Shown: positions 39,941 to 50,917, counted from the first letter of the stretch. The stretch is DNA of 64,000 bases from Candidatus Dactylopiibacterium sp. (GCA_031119555.1 JAVHXQ010000009.1:1-64000), one strand, 5' to 3'. Notes: generated by a model not told the origin, from the letters alone. Numbers and translations are program-made.

Positions 39941-41310
39941 GGCGCGGCTCCCGGCAGACGGCGCACGGCCGTGATGAACACCTCGGCGCGATGCGCGTAG
40001 CCACGGAACATGTCGAAGCTGGCGCAGGCCGGCGAGAGGAGCACGGCGTCGCCCGGCTGGGCGAGGCGGTCGGCTTGCGCGACGGCGGCGTCCATGTCGG
40101 GCGCGTACACGCAGGGCACGCCGCTGCCGCGCGTGGCCGCCTCGATCAGCGCGGCATCGCGGCCGATCAGCACGAGGGCGCGCGCGTGGTCACGCAAGGC
40201 CTCGGTCAGCGGCGAGAAATCCTGCCCCTTGCCGTCGCCGCCCGCGATCAGCACCACGCGCCGGCCCAGCCCGCGCAGCGCGGCGAGCGTGGCGCCCACG
40301 TTGGTGCCCTTGGAATCGTCGTAGAAAGTCACGCCGTCGGCACGCTCGGCCACCTTCTCGACGCGGTGCGCCAGGCCGCGGAAGCGACGCACCGCCTCGA
40401 GCAGCGGCGCTTCGGGCAGGTCGATGGCGGCGCACAGCGCCAGCGCGGCCAGCACGTTGGCCAGATTATGGGAGCCCGCCAGCGGAACGTCGGCCACGCG
40501 CATCAGGCGTCGCGCGCCGCGCGCCAGCCAGCGCTCGCCCGCGTGCGCGACGACGCCGAACGCGTCCTCGTGCGCTGGCGCGCCCAGGCCGAAACTCAGC
40601 ACGCGGCGCCCCTCGCGGCGCATCGCATGCGCGAGCGGATCGTCACGGTTGAGCACCTGCGCGCCCTGCCCCGCGAAGATCACCGACTTGGCCGCGGCAT
40701 AGCGTTCGAGATCGCCGTGGCGGTCGAGATGGTCGTCGGTCACGTTGAGAATGGCCGCCGCGTCGGCACCCAGCGCGCGCGTGGTTTCGAGCTGGAAGCT
40801 GGAAAGCTCCAGCACCCAGGTGTCCGGCAGGCAGTCCGCGTCGAGCCGCCGCATGAGTTCGTCGAGCGCGGCCGGCGAGATGTTGCCGGCCACCGCCGCA
40901 TCCTGCCCCGCCGCGCGCACCAGTTCGCCCGCGAGCGTGGTGGTGGTGGTCTTGCCGTTGGTGCCGGTGATCGCGAGCAGACGGCAGCGGCCGCGGGCGC
41001 CGAGCGCCTCGAGGGCTTCCACGAAGAGTTCGATCTCGCCGGTCAGCGCGATGCCGCGCACCTGGACGAGCCGCACGAAGGGATCGTGGATGGACAGCCC
41101 CGGGCTCAGCGCCACGCGCTCCACGCCTTCGAGCAGGCGCGCGTCGAACTCGCCGCAGACGATCTCCGCCTGCGGGCATTGCGCGCGCAGGGTCTCGATG
41201 CCCGGCGGATGGGCGCGCGAATCGGCCACCCGCACGCGTTCGCCGCGCCGTGTCAGCCAGCGCGCCATGGCCAGTCCGGATTCTCCGAGGCCGAGTACGA
41301 GGTAATGCAT
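39934..41310 (-). CDS. murD: UDP-N-acetylmuramoylalanine--D-glutamate ligase
   Basis: VLGLGESGLAMARWLTRRGERVRVADSR; ITGTNGKTTTTTLAGELV; LLSPACASFDMFRGYAHRAEVF. Confidence 0.97.
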   Translation of the reverse strand: MHYLVLGLGESGLAMARWLTRRGERVRVADSRAHPPGIETLRAQCPQAEIVCGEFDARLLEGVERVALSPGLSIHDPFVRLVQVRGIALTGEIELFVEALEALGARGRCRLLAITGTNGKTTTTTLAGELVRAAGQDAAVAGNISPAALDELMRRLDADCLPDTWVLELSSFQLETTRALGADAAAILNVTDDHLDRHGDLERYAAAKSVIFAGQGAQVLNRDDPLAHAMRREGRRVLSFGLGAPAHEDAFGVVAHAGERWLARGARRLMRVADVPLAGSHNLANVLAALALCAAIDLPEAPLLEAVRRFRGLAHRVEKVAERADGVTFYDDSKGTNVGATLAALRGLGRRVVLIAGGDGKGQDFSPLTEALRDHARALVLIGRDAALIEAATRGSGVPCVYAPDMDAAVAQADRLAQPGDAVLLSPACASFDMFRGYAHRAEVFITAVRRLPGAAPC

Positions 41311-41320
41311 GGCGCGACCC

Positions 41321-42409
41321 TCAGCGCAGTTTCAGCGTGGACAGACCGAAAAGCACCAGCATCAGCGTGATGATCCAGAAACGCACCACGACCTGCGTCT
41401 CCTTCCAGCCGCCCAGTTCATAGTGGTGGTGCAGCGGCGCCATGCGGAAGATGCGCTTGCCGCCCGACCACTTGAAATAGGTCACCTGCAGCATCACGGA
41501 GAGCGTCTCGGCCACGAAAAGCCCGCCCATGATGAAGAGCACGATCTCTTGGCGCACGATCACCGCCACCGTGCCGAGCGCGGCCCCCAGGGCCAGCGCG
41601 CCCACGTCGCCCATGAAGACCTCGGCCGGATAGGCGTTGAACCAGAGGAAGCCGAGGCCGGCCCCGGCCATCGCGCCGCAGAACACCGCGAGTTCGCCCG
41701 CGCCGGGGATGTAGGGCACCCCGAGATATTTCGAGAAGCCGGCGTGGCCCGCCACGTAGGCGAAGATCGCGAGGGCCGCGGCCACCATCACGGTCGGCAT
41801 GATCGCGAGCCCGTCGAGGCCGTCGGTGAGATTCACCGCATGGCTCGTGCCGTTGATCGTGAAGTAGGTCAGCGCGATGAAGCCGAAGATGCCCAGCGGA
41901 TAGGCCACCGACTTGAAGAACGGCACGATGAACTCGGTGTGCGCCGGCGTGTCGGCGAGGAACGCGAGGGCCGCGGCGGCGGCCAGCGCGATCACGGAGG
42001 TCCAGAGATACTTCCAGCGGCTGGGCAGGCCGCGGGGGTCGCGGTGCACGACCTTGCGCCAGTCGTCCACCCAGCCCACGGCGCCGAACCCCAGCGTCAC
42101 GAGCAGCACGATCCAGAGGTAGGCATTGGAGAGATCCCCCCACAGCAGCGTGGTGACGCCGATCGCGATCAGGATCAGCGCGCCGCCCATGGTGGGCGTG
42201 CCGGCCTTGGTGAGGTGCGACTTGGGGCCATCGTCGCGCACCGCCTGGCCGATCTTCCTGGCGGCCAGCCAGCGGATCAGCGGCGGCCCGAAGATGAAGG
42301 AGATCACCAGCGCGGTCAGCGCCGCGAGCATCGTGCGCAGCGTGATGTAGCCGAATACGTTGAAGGCGCGGACGTCCTGTCCGAGCCAGAGGAAGAGTTC
42401 GAGTAGCAT
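41321..42409 (-). CDS. mraY: phospho-N-acetylmuramoyl-pentapeptide-transferase
   Basis: [59 protein letters not shown]. Confidence 0.98.
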   Translation of the reverse strand: MLLELFLWLGQDVRAFNVFGYITLRTMLAALTALVISFIFGPPLIRWLAARKIGQAVRDDGPKSHLTKAGTPTMGGALILIAIGVTTLLWGDLSNAYLWIVLLVTLGFGAVGWVDDWRKVVHRDPRGLPSRWKYLWTSVIALAAAAALAFLADTPAHTEFIVPFFKSVAYPLGIFGFIALTYFTINGTSHAVNLTDGLDGLAIMPTVMVAAALAIFAYVAGHAGFSKYLGVPYIPGAGELAVFCGAMAGAGLGFLWFNAYPAEVFMGDVGALALGAALGTVAVIVRQEIVLFIMGGLFVAETLSVMLQVTYFKWSGGKRIFRMAPLHHHYELGGWKETQVVVRFWIITLMLVLFGLSTLKLR

Positions 42410-42415
42410 CTGTCG

Positions 42416-43786
42416 TCAGTCCTTGTCCTGCGGCGGGCACAAGGCCTCGACCACACGTTCCATGCGCATGAAGCGCGAGCCCTTCACGAGCACCATCGCT
42501 CCCGGGGCCAGCAACGGCCGGACGGCATCCGCCAGAGCCTGGACAGACTCGAAATGCTCGCCGCCTTCGCCGAAATTGCGCGCCGCGAGTTTACTGTGTT
42601 CTCCGAGTGCGAAGAGACGATCTATGCCCGCGCTGCGTGCATATCCCCCGATTTCGTCGTGAAACTGGGCGCTCATGTCGCCGATTTCACCCATGTCCCC
42701 GAGTACCAGGAGCTTGCGCCCGGGCGTGGCGGCGAGCACGTCGATGGCGGCGCGCACGGAATCCGGGTTGGCGTTGTAGCTGTCGTCGAGCAAGGTGGCG
42801 CCGACGGCCGTCTCGCGTCGCTGCAGGCGCCCCTTGGCCCCCGCGAAGTGCGCCAGCGCGCGCACCGCCACATCGAGCGGCGCGCCCACCGCCAGACAGG
42901 CCGCGATGGCGCCCAGCGCGTTGCGTGCGTTGTGTTCGCCGGGCACGGGCAGATCCAGCAGGGCCTCGCCCGAGGGCGTGCGCACGCGCACCTGGCTCCC
43001 CAGCGCGCTGCGCGTGGGCCGGCCCGCTACATCCGCACCCGCCGCCAGGCCGAAGCTCAGGCTGCGACAGCCCGGCAGGTGCGCGCGCCAGAAGCCGGCA
43101 TGGGCGTCGTCCGCGTTGATGATGGCGAAGCCCTGTTCCGGCAGTGCCGCGAACAGCGCGCCCTTTTCGGCCGCCACGGCTTGCAGCCCGCCCATGCCTT
43201 CGAGATGGGCACGCTGGGCGTTGGTGACGATGGCGGTCCCCGGCCGCGCCAGACCGGCCAGATAGGCGATCTCGCCGGGGTGGTTCATGCCCATCTCGAT
43301 GACCGCCGCGCGATGGTGCGCGCGCAGGCGCAGCAGCATCAGCGGCACGCCGATGTCATTGTTGAGGTTGCCCTGGGTGGCAAGCACGGCATCCGCGCCC
43401 AGCCATTCACGCAGGATCGCGGCGCACATTTCCTTGACGGTGGTCTTGCCGTTGCTGCCGGTCACACCGATCAGGGGAATGTCGAAGCGAGCGCGCCAGT
43501 GCGCGGCCAGCGCGCCCAGCGCCAGACGGGTATCGGCCACGCGCACCACGGGCAGGCCGGCGGGAAGCGTGCGCGGCGCACGCGTGTCGATGAGCGCCGC
43601 CACGGCGCCCCGGGCGAACGCGTCGGCCAGGAAATCGTGGGCATCGAAGCGTTCGCCGCGCAGGGCGATGAAAAGCTTGCCACGGAGGTCTTCGCGCGAA
43701 TCGGTGCTCACCGCGTCGAAAACAGCCGCGGCGCCGGAATGCTCGCCGCCGACGGCGCTCGCCAGCGCGGCCAGATCCATCATCAT
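42416..43786 (-). CDS. murF: UDP-N-acetylmuramoyl-tripeptide--D-alanyl-D-alanine ligase
   Basis: GVTGSNGKTTVKEMCAAIL; LLDDSYNANPDSVRAAIDVL. Confidence 0.97.
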   Translation of the reverse strand: MMMDLAALASAVGGEHSGAAAVFDAVSTDSREDLRGKLFIALRGERFDAHDFLADAFARGAVAALIDTRAPRTLPAGLPVVRVADTRLALGALAAHWRARFDIPLIGVTGSNGKTTVKEMCAAILREWLGADAVLATQGNLNNDIGVPLMLLRLRAHHRAAVIEMGMNHPGEIAYLAGLARPGTAIVTNAQRAHLEGMGGLQAVAAEKGALFAALPEQGFAIINADDAHAGFWRAHLPGCRSLSFGLAAGADVAGRPTRSALGSQVRVRTPSGEALLDLPVPGEHNARNALGAIAACLAVGAPLDVAVRALAHFAGAKGRLQRRETAVGATLLDDSYNANPDSVRAAIDVLAATPGRKLLVLGDMGEIGDMSAQFHDEIGGYARSAGIDRLFALGEHSKLAARNFGEGGEHFESVQALADAVRPLLAPGAMVLVKGSRFMRMERVVEALCPPQDKD

Positions 43787-45291
43787 GCGCTCGCGTCCTT
43801 TCCCGTGCGGCGCGCGGCCAGGGCCGCCGCCGCCTGCTCGCCGTCGCTGAAATGGTGCTTGCGACCCTGGATTTCCTGGTAGTCCTCATGCCCCTTGCCG
43901 GCAATCAGGATCACGTCGTTGTCACCCGCCTCGGCCACCGCGCGGCGGATCGCCTCGGCGCGGTCGCTCACGCGGCGCGCGTGCGGCGCCCCCTCGGCTA
44001 TGCCGGCGATGATGGCTTCGGGGTCTTCGCTGCGCGGATTGTCGCTCGTGATCACGACCTCGTTGGCGAGGCGGGTGGCCACGTCGCCCATGAGCGGACG
44101 CTTGCCGGGGTCGCGGTCGCCGCCGCATCCGAAGACGCAGACGAGGCGCCCCTGACGGGAATCGCGGGTGTGGCCGAGCGCGCGCAGGGCCTGCTCGAGC
44201 GCGTCCGGCGTGTGGGCGTAATCGACGACGACCAGCGGCTCGCCGAAGCCGCCCTGGATCTGCATGCGCCCTTGCGGCGGCGTGAGGGCGCGGCTCACCG
44301 CCACGGCTTCCTCGAAACCGTGGCCGGAGGCGACGAGCACGCCGACCACCGCGAGCAGGTTGGAAACGTTGAACTGCCCGACCAGACCCACCGTGATGTC
44401 GGCACGCGCGTCGCCCAGGCGGACCACGAAGCGCATGCCGGCCTCGGTGGTGGAGAGCTGCTCCGCCACCACGACGCGCGCGGCCGGCGCGGCCGTGGCG
44501 TTGTCGGGCACGAGACTGTAGCCGATCACCTCGACCTGGCCGGCGGCCGACAGGCGCCGCGCCAGCATGACGCCCATGAGGTCGTCGAAATTGAGCACGG
44601 CGGTCTTCAGGCCGCTCATCTCGAAGAGCCTGGCCTTCGCTTCGGCGTAGGCCTCCATGCTCTTGTGGTAATCCAGGTGATCGCGCGTGAGGTTGGTGAA
44701 GACCGCCACGTCCATGCGGCAGCCGCTCACGCGGCCCTGGTCGAGCCCGATCGAAGACACCTCGATCGCCACGGCCTCGGCGCCGGCCTCGCGAAAGCGC
44801 GCCAGATCCTCCTGCAGCACGATCGCGTCGGGGGTGGTGTTGCCGGTGTGTTCGAGCTGCCCCGGAAAACCCGAGCCCAGCGTGCCGATGACCGCGCAGC
44901 GGCGTTCGAGCGCATTCAGCGCACGCGCCACCCATTGCGAAACGGAGGTCTTGCCGTTGGTGCCGGTGATGCCCACCATCCAGAGATCGGCCGAGGGGCG
45001 GCCGAAGACTTCGTCGGCGATGTCGCTGGCCAGCCAGCGCAGGTTATCCACCGGCAGGTTGGGCAGCGCGATGGCCGGGTCCCAGTCGAAACCGCTGCGT
45101 TCCCAGAGGACGGCGGCCGCGCCGCGCGCCACCGCGTCGGCGATGTGGCGACGCCCGTCGCTGGCATGGCCGGGATAGGCCAGGAACACATCGCCGGGCC
45201 GGACCTTGCGGGAATCCGCGCTCACGCGCCGCAGTTCGCCTCCGGCTGCCCGCAGCAGCGCGACGATGGTTTCGGCGATGGGCGTGGTCAC
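43783..45291 (-). CDS. murE: UDP-N-acetylmuramoyl-tripeptide synthetase MurE
   Basis: GTG start overlapping ftsI stop; GITGTNGKTSVSQWVARAL; VVITSDNPRSEDPEAIIAGI (meso-DAP-type DNPR motif). Confidence 0.97.
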   Translation of the reverse strand: MTTPIAETIVALLRAAGGELRRVSADSRKVRPGDVFLAYPGHASDGRRHIADAVARGAAAVLWERSGFDWDPAIALPNLPVDNLRWLASDIADEVFGRPSADLWMVGITGTNGKTSVSQWVARALNALERRCAVIGTLGSGFPGQLEHTGNTTPDAIVLQEDLARFREAGAEAVAIEVSSIGLDQGRVSGCRMDVAVFTNLTRDHLDYHKSMEAYAEAKARLFEMSGLKTAVLNFDDLMGVMLARRLSAAGQVEVIGYSLVPDNATAAPAARVVVAEQLSTTEAGMRFVVRLGDARADITVGLVGQFNVSNLLAVVGVLVASGHGFEEAVAVSRALTPPQGRMQIQGGFGEPLVVVDYAHTPDALEQALRALGHTRDSRQGRLVCVFGCGGDRDPGKRPLMGDVATRLANEVVITSDNPRSEDPEAIIAGIAEGAPHARRVSDRAEAIRRAVAEAGDNDVILIAGKGHEDYQEIQGRKHHFSDGEQAAAALAARRTGKDASA

Positions 45292-47027
45292 ATCGGCCCC
45301 TTCGGCGCGCCGGCCTGGGCAATCTGCTGCGGCGCGAGCGGCGCATCGGGGCGCACGCCCAGCGCGCGCAGCGAGCCCGCGGCGATCTGCGAGAAGGCGG
45401 GGCCGGCGACGCTGCCGCCGTAGTGGCGCCCGGCGCCGGGCTCGTCGATCGACACGGCAATGATCAGGCGCGGATCGGAAACCGGCACGATGCCCACGAA
45501 GGAGGAGCGGTAGCGATTCACGTAACGGCCGTTCTCGAGCTTGTAGGCGGTGCCCGTCTTGCCGGCCGCGCGATAGCCCGGCACGGCGGCCTGGGTGGCC
45601 GTGCCGCCGGGCTGCACGACCGCTTCCATCATGTGCAGGACCTGCCGCGCGACCTCGGGCTTGAAGATCTGCTGGCCTTCGATGCGCGCATCGTCGCGCC
45701 GCGTGAGGGACAGCGGCAGCAACTGACCGTTGTGCGTGAACACCGTGTAGGCGTGCGCCATCTGCATGAGCGTGACCGAAACACCGTGCCCGTAGGCCAT
45801 CGTGGCCTGCTCCACGGGGCGCCAGTTCTTCCAGGGCCGCAAGCGGCCGCCGACCTCGCCCGGGAAGCCGAGCTTGAGCGGCCGGCCGAAGCCGAGGTCG
45901 TCGTAGAGATCCCACATGTGCTGGGGCGAGAAGTTCAGCGCGATCTTGGCCACGCCCACGTTGGACGATTTCTGGATGATCTGCGCCACCGACATGAGGC
46001 CGCCGCCACCGTGCGCGTCGCCGATGTTGGCGCCGTCGATCAGCATGCGTCCGTTGCCGAGGTTGATCTGCGTCTCCGGGCTGTAACGGCCGGATTCCAG
46101 CCCCATCGCGGCGACGAAGGGCTTCATGATGGAGCCCGGCTCGAAGCTGTCGGTCATGACCCGGTTGCGCAGTTGCTCGCCCGACAGATTCACGCGGTTG
46201 TTGGGGTTGTAGACGGGGTTGTTGGCCAGGGCCAGCACCTCGCCGGTGCGCGCGTCGAGCACCACGACCGAGCCCGCCTTGGCCTTGTTGGAGACCACCG
46301 CGTCGCGCAGCGCGCTGTAGGCGATGAACTGCAGCTTGCTGTCGATGGACAGGCGCAGGTTCTGCCCGTCGAGCGGCTGGCGGATGTATTCGACGTCCTC
46401 GACGATGGCGCCACGACGGTCCTTGATGACGCGGCGCGCGCCGGACTTGCCGGTGAGGCTGCGGTCGAACGCGAGCTCCATGCCTTCCTGGCCACGGTCG
46501 TCGACATTGGTGAAGCCCACCAGGTGGGCGGCCATCTCGCCGGCCGGGTAGTAGCGGCGGTATTCATCCTGGATCTGGATGCCCTGCAGCTTGAGCGCGG
46601 CCACGCGCTCGGCCACGTCGGGCGGCACCGAGCGCGCGAGGAAGACGTAATCCTTGCCGCTCGCGAGCTTGCGGTTGATCTCGGTGGCATCGATCTCGAG
46701 CACGCGCGCGAGGCGCGCGATCTCGGGCGCGCCGAACTGCACCATGTCGGGCAGCAGCGCGATGGATTTCACGGGCGTGCTGGTGGCCAGCGTCTCGCCG
46801 TTGCGGTCGCTGACCTTGCCGCGGTTCGCGGGCAGATCGAGCACGCGCGCGTAGCGGGATTCGCCCTTGCGCTGCAGGAAGTCCTTGTTCACCCCCTGCA
46901 GGTACATGGCGCGGCCGACGAGGATCAGCGACCCCACGAGCAGCCCGGCCAGAACGAAACGCGCCCGCCACTCGGGCAGGCGCTCGGAGAGCAGCGGATT
47001 GTGGTTGAAAGTGTAGGCGTGCTTCAT
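45288..47027 (-). CDS. ftsI: penicillin-binding protein 3 (FtsI)
   Basis: FEPGSIMKPFVAAMG (SxxK), SSNVGVAKIAL (SxN), YRAAGKTGTAYKLENG (KTG). Confidence 0.97.
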   Translation of the reverse strand: MKHAYTFNHNPLLSERLPEWRARFVLAGLLVGSLILVGRAMYLQGVNKDFLQRKGESRYARVLDLPANRGKVSDRNGETLATSTPVKSIALLPDMVQFGAPEIARLARVLEIDATEINRKLASGKDYVFLARSVPPDVAERVAALKLQGIQIQDEYRRYYPAGEMAAHLVGFTNVDDRGQEGMELAFDRSLTGKSGARRVIKDRRGAIVEDVEYIRQPLDGQNLRLSIDSKLQFIAYSALRDAVVSNKAKAGSVVVLDARTGEVLALANNPVYNPNNRVNLSGEQLRNRVMTDSFEPGSIMKPFVAAMGLESGRYSPETQINLGNGRMLIDGANIGDAHGGGGLMSVAQIIQKSSNVGVAKIALNFSPQHMWDLYDDLGFGRPLKLGFPGEVGGRLRPWKNWRPVEQATMAYGHGVSVTLMQMAHAYTVFTHNGQLLPLSLTRRDDARIEGQQIFKPEVARQVLHMMEAVVQPGGTATQAAVPGYRAAGKTGTAYKLENGRYVNRYRSSFVGIVPVSDPRLIIAVSIDEPGAGRHYGGSVAGPAFSQIAAGSLRALGVRPDAPLAPQQIAQAGAPKGPM

Positions 47028-47028
47028 G

Positions 47029-47301
47029 TCACCCTCCCTTGCCGGGATTCAGGGTCATCTGTTCGGTCTTGCCCGGCGCCGCCATGCGCAGCGTGGTGCG
47101 GGCGAAACGCTCGACGGTCGGCAGCGCGGCAACCGACTGCTGCTCGATGTCGAGCTGGTTCCATTCGATATTCAGGTTGCGGGTGTGGACCTGCTCGCGC
47201 TCGATGGCCGTGACGAGCTTGCGTGACTGATGCTGGCTTGCCACCACGCCCAGCGCGCAAACCACGGTCAGCAGCGAAAGGACCACCATCACGCGGATCA
47301 C
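47029..47301 (-). CDS. ftsL: cell division protein FtsL
   Basis: Small single-TM protein [54 protein letters not shown] between rsmH and ftsI. Confidence 0.92.
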   Translation of the reverse strand: MIRVMVVLSLLTVVCALGVVASQHQSRKLVTAIEREQVHTRNLNIEWNQLDIEQQSVAALPTVERFARTTLRMAAPGKTEQMTLNPGKGG

Positions 47302-48254
47302 TCGGGCACCTCGCCGGCAAAAGGCGCTTCGGTGCGCTCGGCCACGCGCAGGATCGCGCTGCGCGCGCGCGGGTTGGCGGCCACTTCCTGCGCCGAGGGG
47401 CGGATCGCGTCGCCCGCGAGCGCGAGCGCCGGGCGGGGGCGCTCGGCCTCGCGCACCGGCAGGCCGCGCGGCAGCGCGGGCGGGCGCGAATGGTCGCGCA
47501 TGAAACGCTTGACGATGCGGTCTTCCAGCGAATGGAAGGCGATCACCGACAGGCGCCCGCCGGGCCGCAGCCGGGCGACGGCCTGGGGCAGCGTCAGCGA
47601 CAGCTCCTCAAGCTCCCGGTTGATGCGAATCCGTACAGCCTGGAAGGTCCGCGTCGCTGGGTGCTGCCCCGGCTCGCGTGTGCGGACGGTCGCCGCCACG
47701 ATCTCGGCAAGCTGTCCTGTGGTTGTAAGAGCGCGCCCCTGCCGAGCAGCATCAAGCGCCTTTGCAATCGCATGAGCAAACCGTTCTTCACCGTAATCCC
47801 TCAATACAGTCGTGATTTCGGCCACGCTTGCGTGGGCCAGCCATTCCGCCGCGGTTTCTCCCCGCGTCGGGTCCATGCGCATGTCCAGCGGCGCATCAAA
47901 CCGGAAACTCATGCCGCGACTGGCGTCGTCGAGCTGCGGCGAGGACACGCCCAGATCCATCAGCACGCCGTCCACCGCCGTCACGCCCAGCGCGTCGAGC
48001 GCCTGCGCAAAGGCTGAAAAGGGTTCGTGCACGAGCGTCAGGCGCGGGTCTTGCAGTGCCCGCCCCGCCTCGATGGCGCGCGGATCACGGTCGAAAGCGA
48101 TGAGACGGCCGGCCGGGCCCAGCGCGGCGAGGATGCGACGGCTGTGGCCGCCCCGCCCGAAGGTGGCATCGACATACACGCCGTCGGGGCGGATGGCGAG
48201 CGCTTCCACGGCCTCGGCCAGCAGAACGGTGACGTGGGAGAGCGCGGCGCTCAC
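47298..48254 (-). CDS. rsmH: 16S rRNA (cytosine1402-N4)-methyltransferase
   Basis: GTG start; [70 protein letters not shown]. Confidence 0.97.
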   Translation of the reverse strand: MSAALSHVTVLLAEAVEALAIRPDGVYVDATFGRGGHSRRILAALGPAGRLIAFDRDPRAIEAGRALQDPRLTLVHEPFSAFAQALDALGVTAVDGVLMDLGVSSPQLDDASRGMSFRFDAPLDMRMDPTRGETAAEWLAHASVAEITTVLRDYGEERFAHAIAKALDAARQGRALTTTGQLAEIVAATVRTREPGQHPATRTFQAVRIRINRELEELSLTLPQAVARLRPGGRLSVIAFHSLEDRIVKRFMRDHSRPPALPRGLPVREAERPRPALALAGDAIRPSAQEVAANPRARSAILRVAERTEAPFAGEVPE

Positions 48255-48703
48255 AGCGCGATGCTCTCGAAGCCGGGCGGCAGTTCGCCGCTCTGGAAGC
48301 GCTCGGCCGCTTCCGTCTGCCGCTGTTCCCAGATGTCCTCGGACCAGAGCTCGAAATACTTGCCCAGCCCCATGAGGCGCACCTGCTTGTCGAGCTTCGC
48401 CCACTTGCGCAGGCTCGCGCTCACGCTGACGCGCCCACTTGCATCCATGGGTTCGTCGAGGGCATTGCCGACGAGCAGGCGCTTGAGATCCTGCGACCCG
48501 CGGTCGATGCCGGGAATGGCGAGCAGCGCGTCGCGCACCGGCTCCCAGGCCGGCAGCGGATAAACCATCAGGCAGCCGTGGGGGTGCGTGGTCAGTACGA
48601 GGTTGCCGCCGCACAGCGTCATCAGGGCGTCACGATGCCGCGCCGGGATCGTCACGCGACCCTTCGCATCGAGACTGAGCACAGAAGCGCCCTGAAAAGG
48701 CAT
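48251..48703 (-). CDS. mraZ: transcriptional regulator MraZ
   Basis: [28 protein letters not shown]; second [18 protein letters not shown] repeat. Confidence 0.96.
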   Translation of the reverse strand: MPFQGASVLSLDAKGRVTIPARHRDALMTLCGGNLVLTTHPHGCLMVYPLPAWEPVRDALLAIPGIDRGSQDLKRLLVGNALDEPMDASGRVSVSASLRKWAKLDKQVRLMGLGKYFELWSEDIWEQRQTEAAERFQSGELPPGFESIAL

Positions 48704-48762
48704 GGATTCCCCCGACTTGGAAGTGGGCGGGTTCGGTTCGGGAGACGGGTCCGGCACCCGGA

Positions 48763-48827
48763 TTCCCCACTTCAACCCCTTTCGCCCCACTTTGACCCAC
48801 TTTAGTGGCAAAGAAAAACGCGGTCAA
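48763..48827 (-). promoter_or_regulatory. mraZ/dcw promoter with phased MraZ-box operator
   Basis: Minus strand: TTGACC (48827-48822), 17 bp, TAAAGT (48804-48799), then four 10-bp repeats AAGTGGGTCA AAGTGGGGCG AAAGGGGTTG AAGTGGGGAA (48802-48763). Confidence 0.8.
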
Positions 48828-49074
48828 GCGCTCAACCGCCGTGCGGAGGAACGCAGACGCGCGCCCGTGGCGCCACGCGCGGCGCGCAGCGCGGGCTCAG
48901 GGAAACCCATGATTTTTGAAGGGATATGCCCGCGTCGTGACGCGGCGCAGGGGCGGGGCCCTGCCGGCATCCATGAAAAGCCCGCGCGCAGGCATGCGCG
49001 CAAGGGACGTGGCGACGCCACGGCGCGCGCGACGCCTCAATGCGCGACGCGGAAGACGGGCGTGAAAGAAGAAA

Positions 49075-49537
49075 GGGGGAAGTTCGCCGATAAGCCGGGT
49101 TCTGTCGCGCCGGCTCGCGCCGACGGGGCAGTCATTCCTCTTGGCGCCACGTTACCGTGACGCTCCAGCAGCCTACCCGGGGGCTCTGCGGGCCACATCG
49201 ACGCCCCCCTATTTGGCCTTGCCCCGGATGGGGTTTAGCGTGCCGTCCGTGTTACCACGTCCGCGGTGGGCTCTTACCCGGCAAGGCTTGCGCCCTGCCC
49301 GCCAGCGGACTCACGCCCGCCCGGCGCACCATTTCAACCTTGCCTGATCGGTCTTGCGCCAGGCGCAAGAAGCGCGGCGCGCCTCGCGGCGTCTCGCGCA
49401 TGCCGCCATCGGCGGTGTATTTTCTGTTCCACTTTCCGTCGCCTCACGGCGCCCGGCCGTTAGCCGGCATCCTGCCCTGCGGGGCCCGGACTTTCCTCCA
49501 TGCGCATGCGCACAGCGACTGCCTGGCGAACTTCCCG
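49075..49537 (-). ncRNA. rnpB: RNase P RNA, bacterial class A
   Basis: Minus strand GAGGAAAGTCCGGGC (49498-49484), CAAGGCCAAATAGGGG, GACAGAACCCGGCTTATCGG (49106-49087); P1 ends GGGAAGTTCGCC / GGCGAACTTCCC perfectly complementary; TATAAT at 49549-49544. Confidence 0.95.
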
Positions 49538-49696
49538 TGGCGGATTATACGCATGCGCACGCTCAGACAGCCGTCAACCGGGCCTCATCGGCACGCAAGT
49601 GACAGGAAGTTGACATCCGCGGGTAAAAAATGCCCCTGCGATTCTTCACTGGCATAAGATGTTCTGGCCGATTGCCGGCACCACCCAGACCTCAGC

Positions 49697-50917
49697 ATGA
49701 TCAAGAAAATTCCCTCGACCGAACTGCGCCTGGGCATGTTCGTCCACGAGCTCGACTGTGACTGGCTGACCCACCCGTTCTTCACGAACCGCTTTCTCAT
49801 CAGCAAGGAAGCCCAGATCGAGAAGATCCTGGAGACGGGCATCCACGACGTCTATATCGATACCGAACGCGGCGTCGACGCCCCCAACGCGCCGACCGAA
49901 GAGGAAGTCCGCGCGACGCTCGAACAAGAGATCATGACGCTCGCGGCGCAAGCGCCCCCGGCCCCGCTGCAGGTGCATCGCGAGGAAGAGATCCAGCGCG
50001 CCAGCGCGATCCGTGGCCGCGCCCAGGCGCTGGTGCGCAACGTGATGGCCGACGCGCGCCTGGGCCGCGCCGTGGAAGTCGAGCAGGCCGAGCAGGTCGT
50101 GCTGCACATCACGGAATCCATCCTGCGCAACAGCGGCGCCCTGCTGGGGCTGCTCACGATCAAGAACAAGGACGACTACACCTTCCTGCACTGCGTCAGC
50201 GTGTGCGCGCTGCTCGTGGCCTTCTGCCGCTCCCTGGGCCTGGACACCGAGACCATCCGCCAGGCGGGTCTGGGCGGTCTGCTGCACGACACCGGCAAGG
50301 CGCTCGTGCCCGACGCAGTCCTCAACAAGCCCGGCAAGCTCACCGACGAAGAGTTCGAGCTCATCAAGCGCCATCCGCGCGACGGCTACGAAATCCTGCT
50401 GCGCTCGCCGGAAATCGGCCCCATCCCGCTGGACATCACGCTGCACCACCACGAACGGCTGGACGGCGCCGGCTATCCCGACCGCCTGCCGCCCGCGCAG
50501 ATCCAGCAGCTTGTCCGCATGGCCTCCATCGTGGATGTGTACGACGCGATCACTGCCGACCGCTGCTACCACCGGGGCATGCCGGCCACCGACGCGCTGC
50601 GCAAGCTGCACGAATGGAGCGCCAACCACTTCGATCCCCAGCTCGTGCAGGCCTTCATCCGCTGCGTGGGAATCTATCCGGTCGGCACGCTGGTGCGCCT
50701 GGAGTCCGGCCGCCTCGGCGTGGTGCTGGAGCAGAACGAAGCCAGCCTGCTGACCCCGCGCCTGAAGATCCTCTTCAACGCCAAGTCGGGCAACCGCGTG
50801 CAGCCCTATGAGCTGGACCTGTCACGCGGCATGGGGGCCGGCGGCGCCGACCGCATCGTGGGTCACGAAGACCCCGCGAAGTGGCAGATCGACACCCTGC
50901 CCTTCATCACGAGCTGA
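49697..50917 (+). CDS. HD-GYP domain cyclic-di-GMP phosphodiesterase (DUF3391 N-terminus)
   Basis: IPSTELRLGMFVHELDCDWLTHPF; LLHDTGKALVPDAVLNKPGKL; HHHERLDGAGYPDRL. Confidence 0.94.
   Translation: MIKKIPSTELRLGMFVHELDCDWLTHPFFTNRFLISKEAQIEKILETGIHDVYIDTERGVDAPNAPTEEEVRATLEQEIMTLAAQAPPAPLQVHREEEIQRASAIRGRAQALVRNVMADARLGRAVEVEQAEQVVLHITESILRNSGALLGLLTIKNKDDYTFLHCVSVCALLVAFCRSLGLDTETIRQAGLGGLLHDTGKALVPDAVLNKPGKLTDEEFELIKRHPRDGYEILLRSPEIGPIPLDITLHHHERLDGAGYPDRLPPAQIQQLVRMASIVDVYDAITADRCYHRGMPATDALRKLHEWSANHFDPQLVQAFIRCVGIYPVGTLVRLESGRLGVVLEQNEASLLTPRLKILFNAKSGNRVQPYELDLSRGMGAGGADRIVGHEDPAKWQIDTLPFITS

Noticed and set aside
49027-49050. Direct repeat gcgcgacgc twice with 15-bp spacing near the rnpB 3' end
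   Set aside because: Short and made of very common GC-rich words in this genome; no CRISPR-like regularity.
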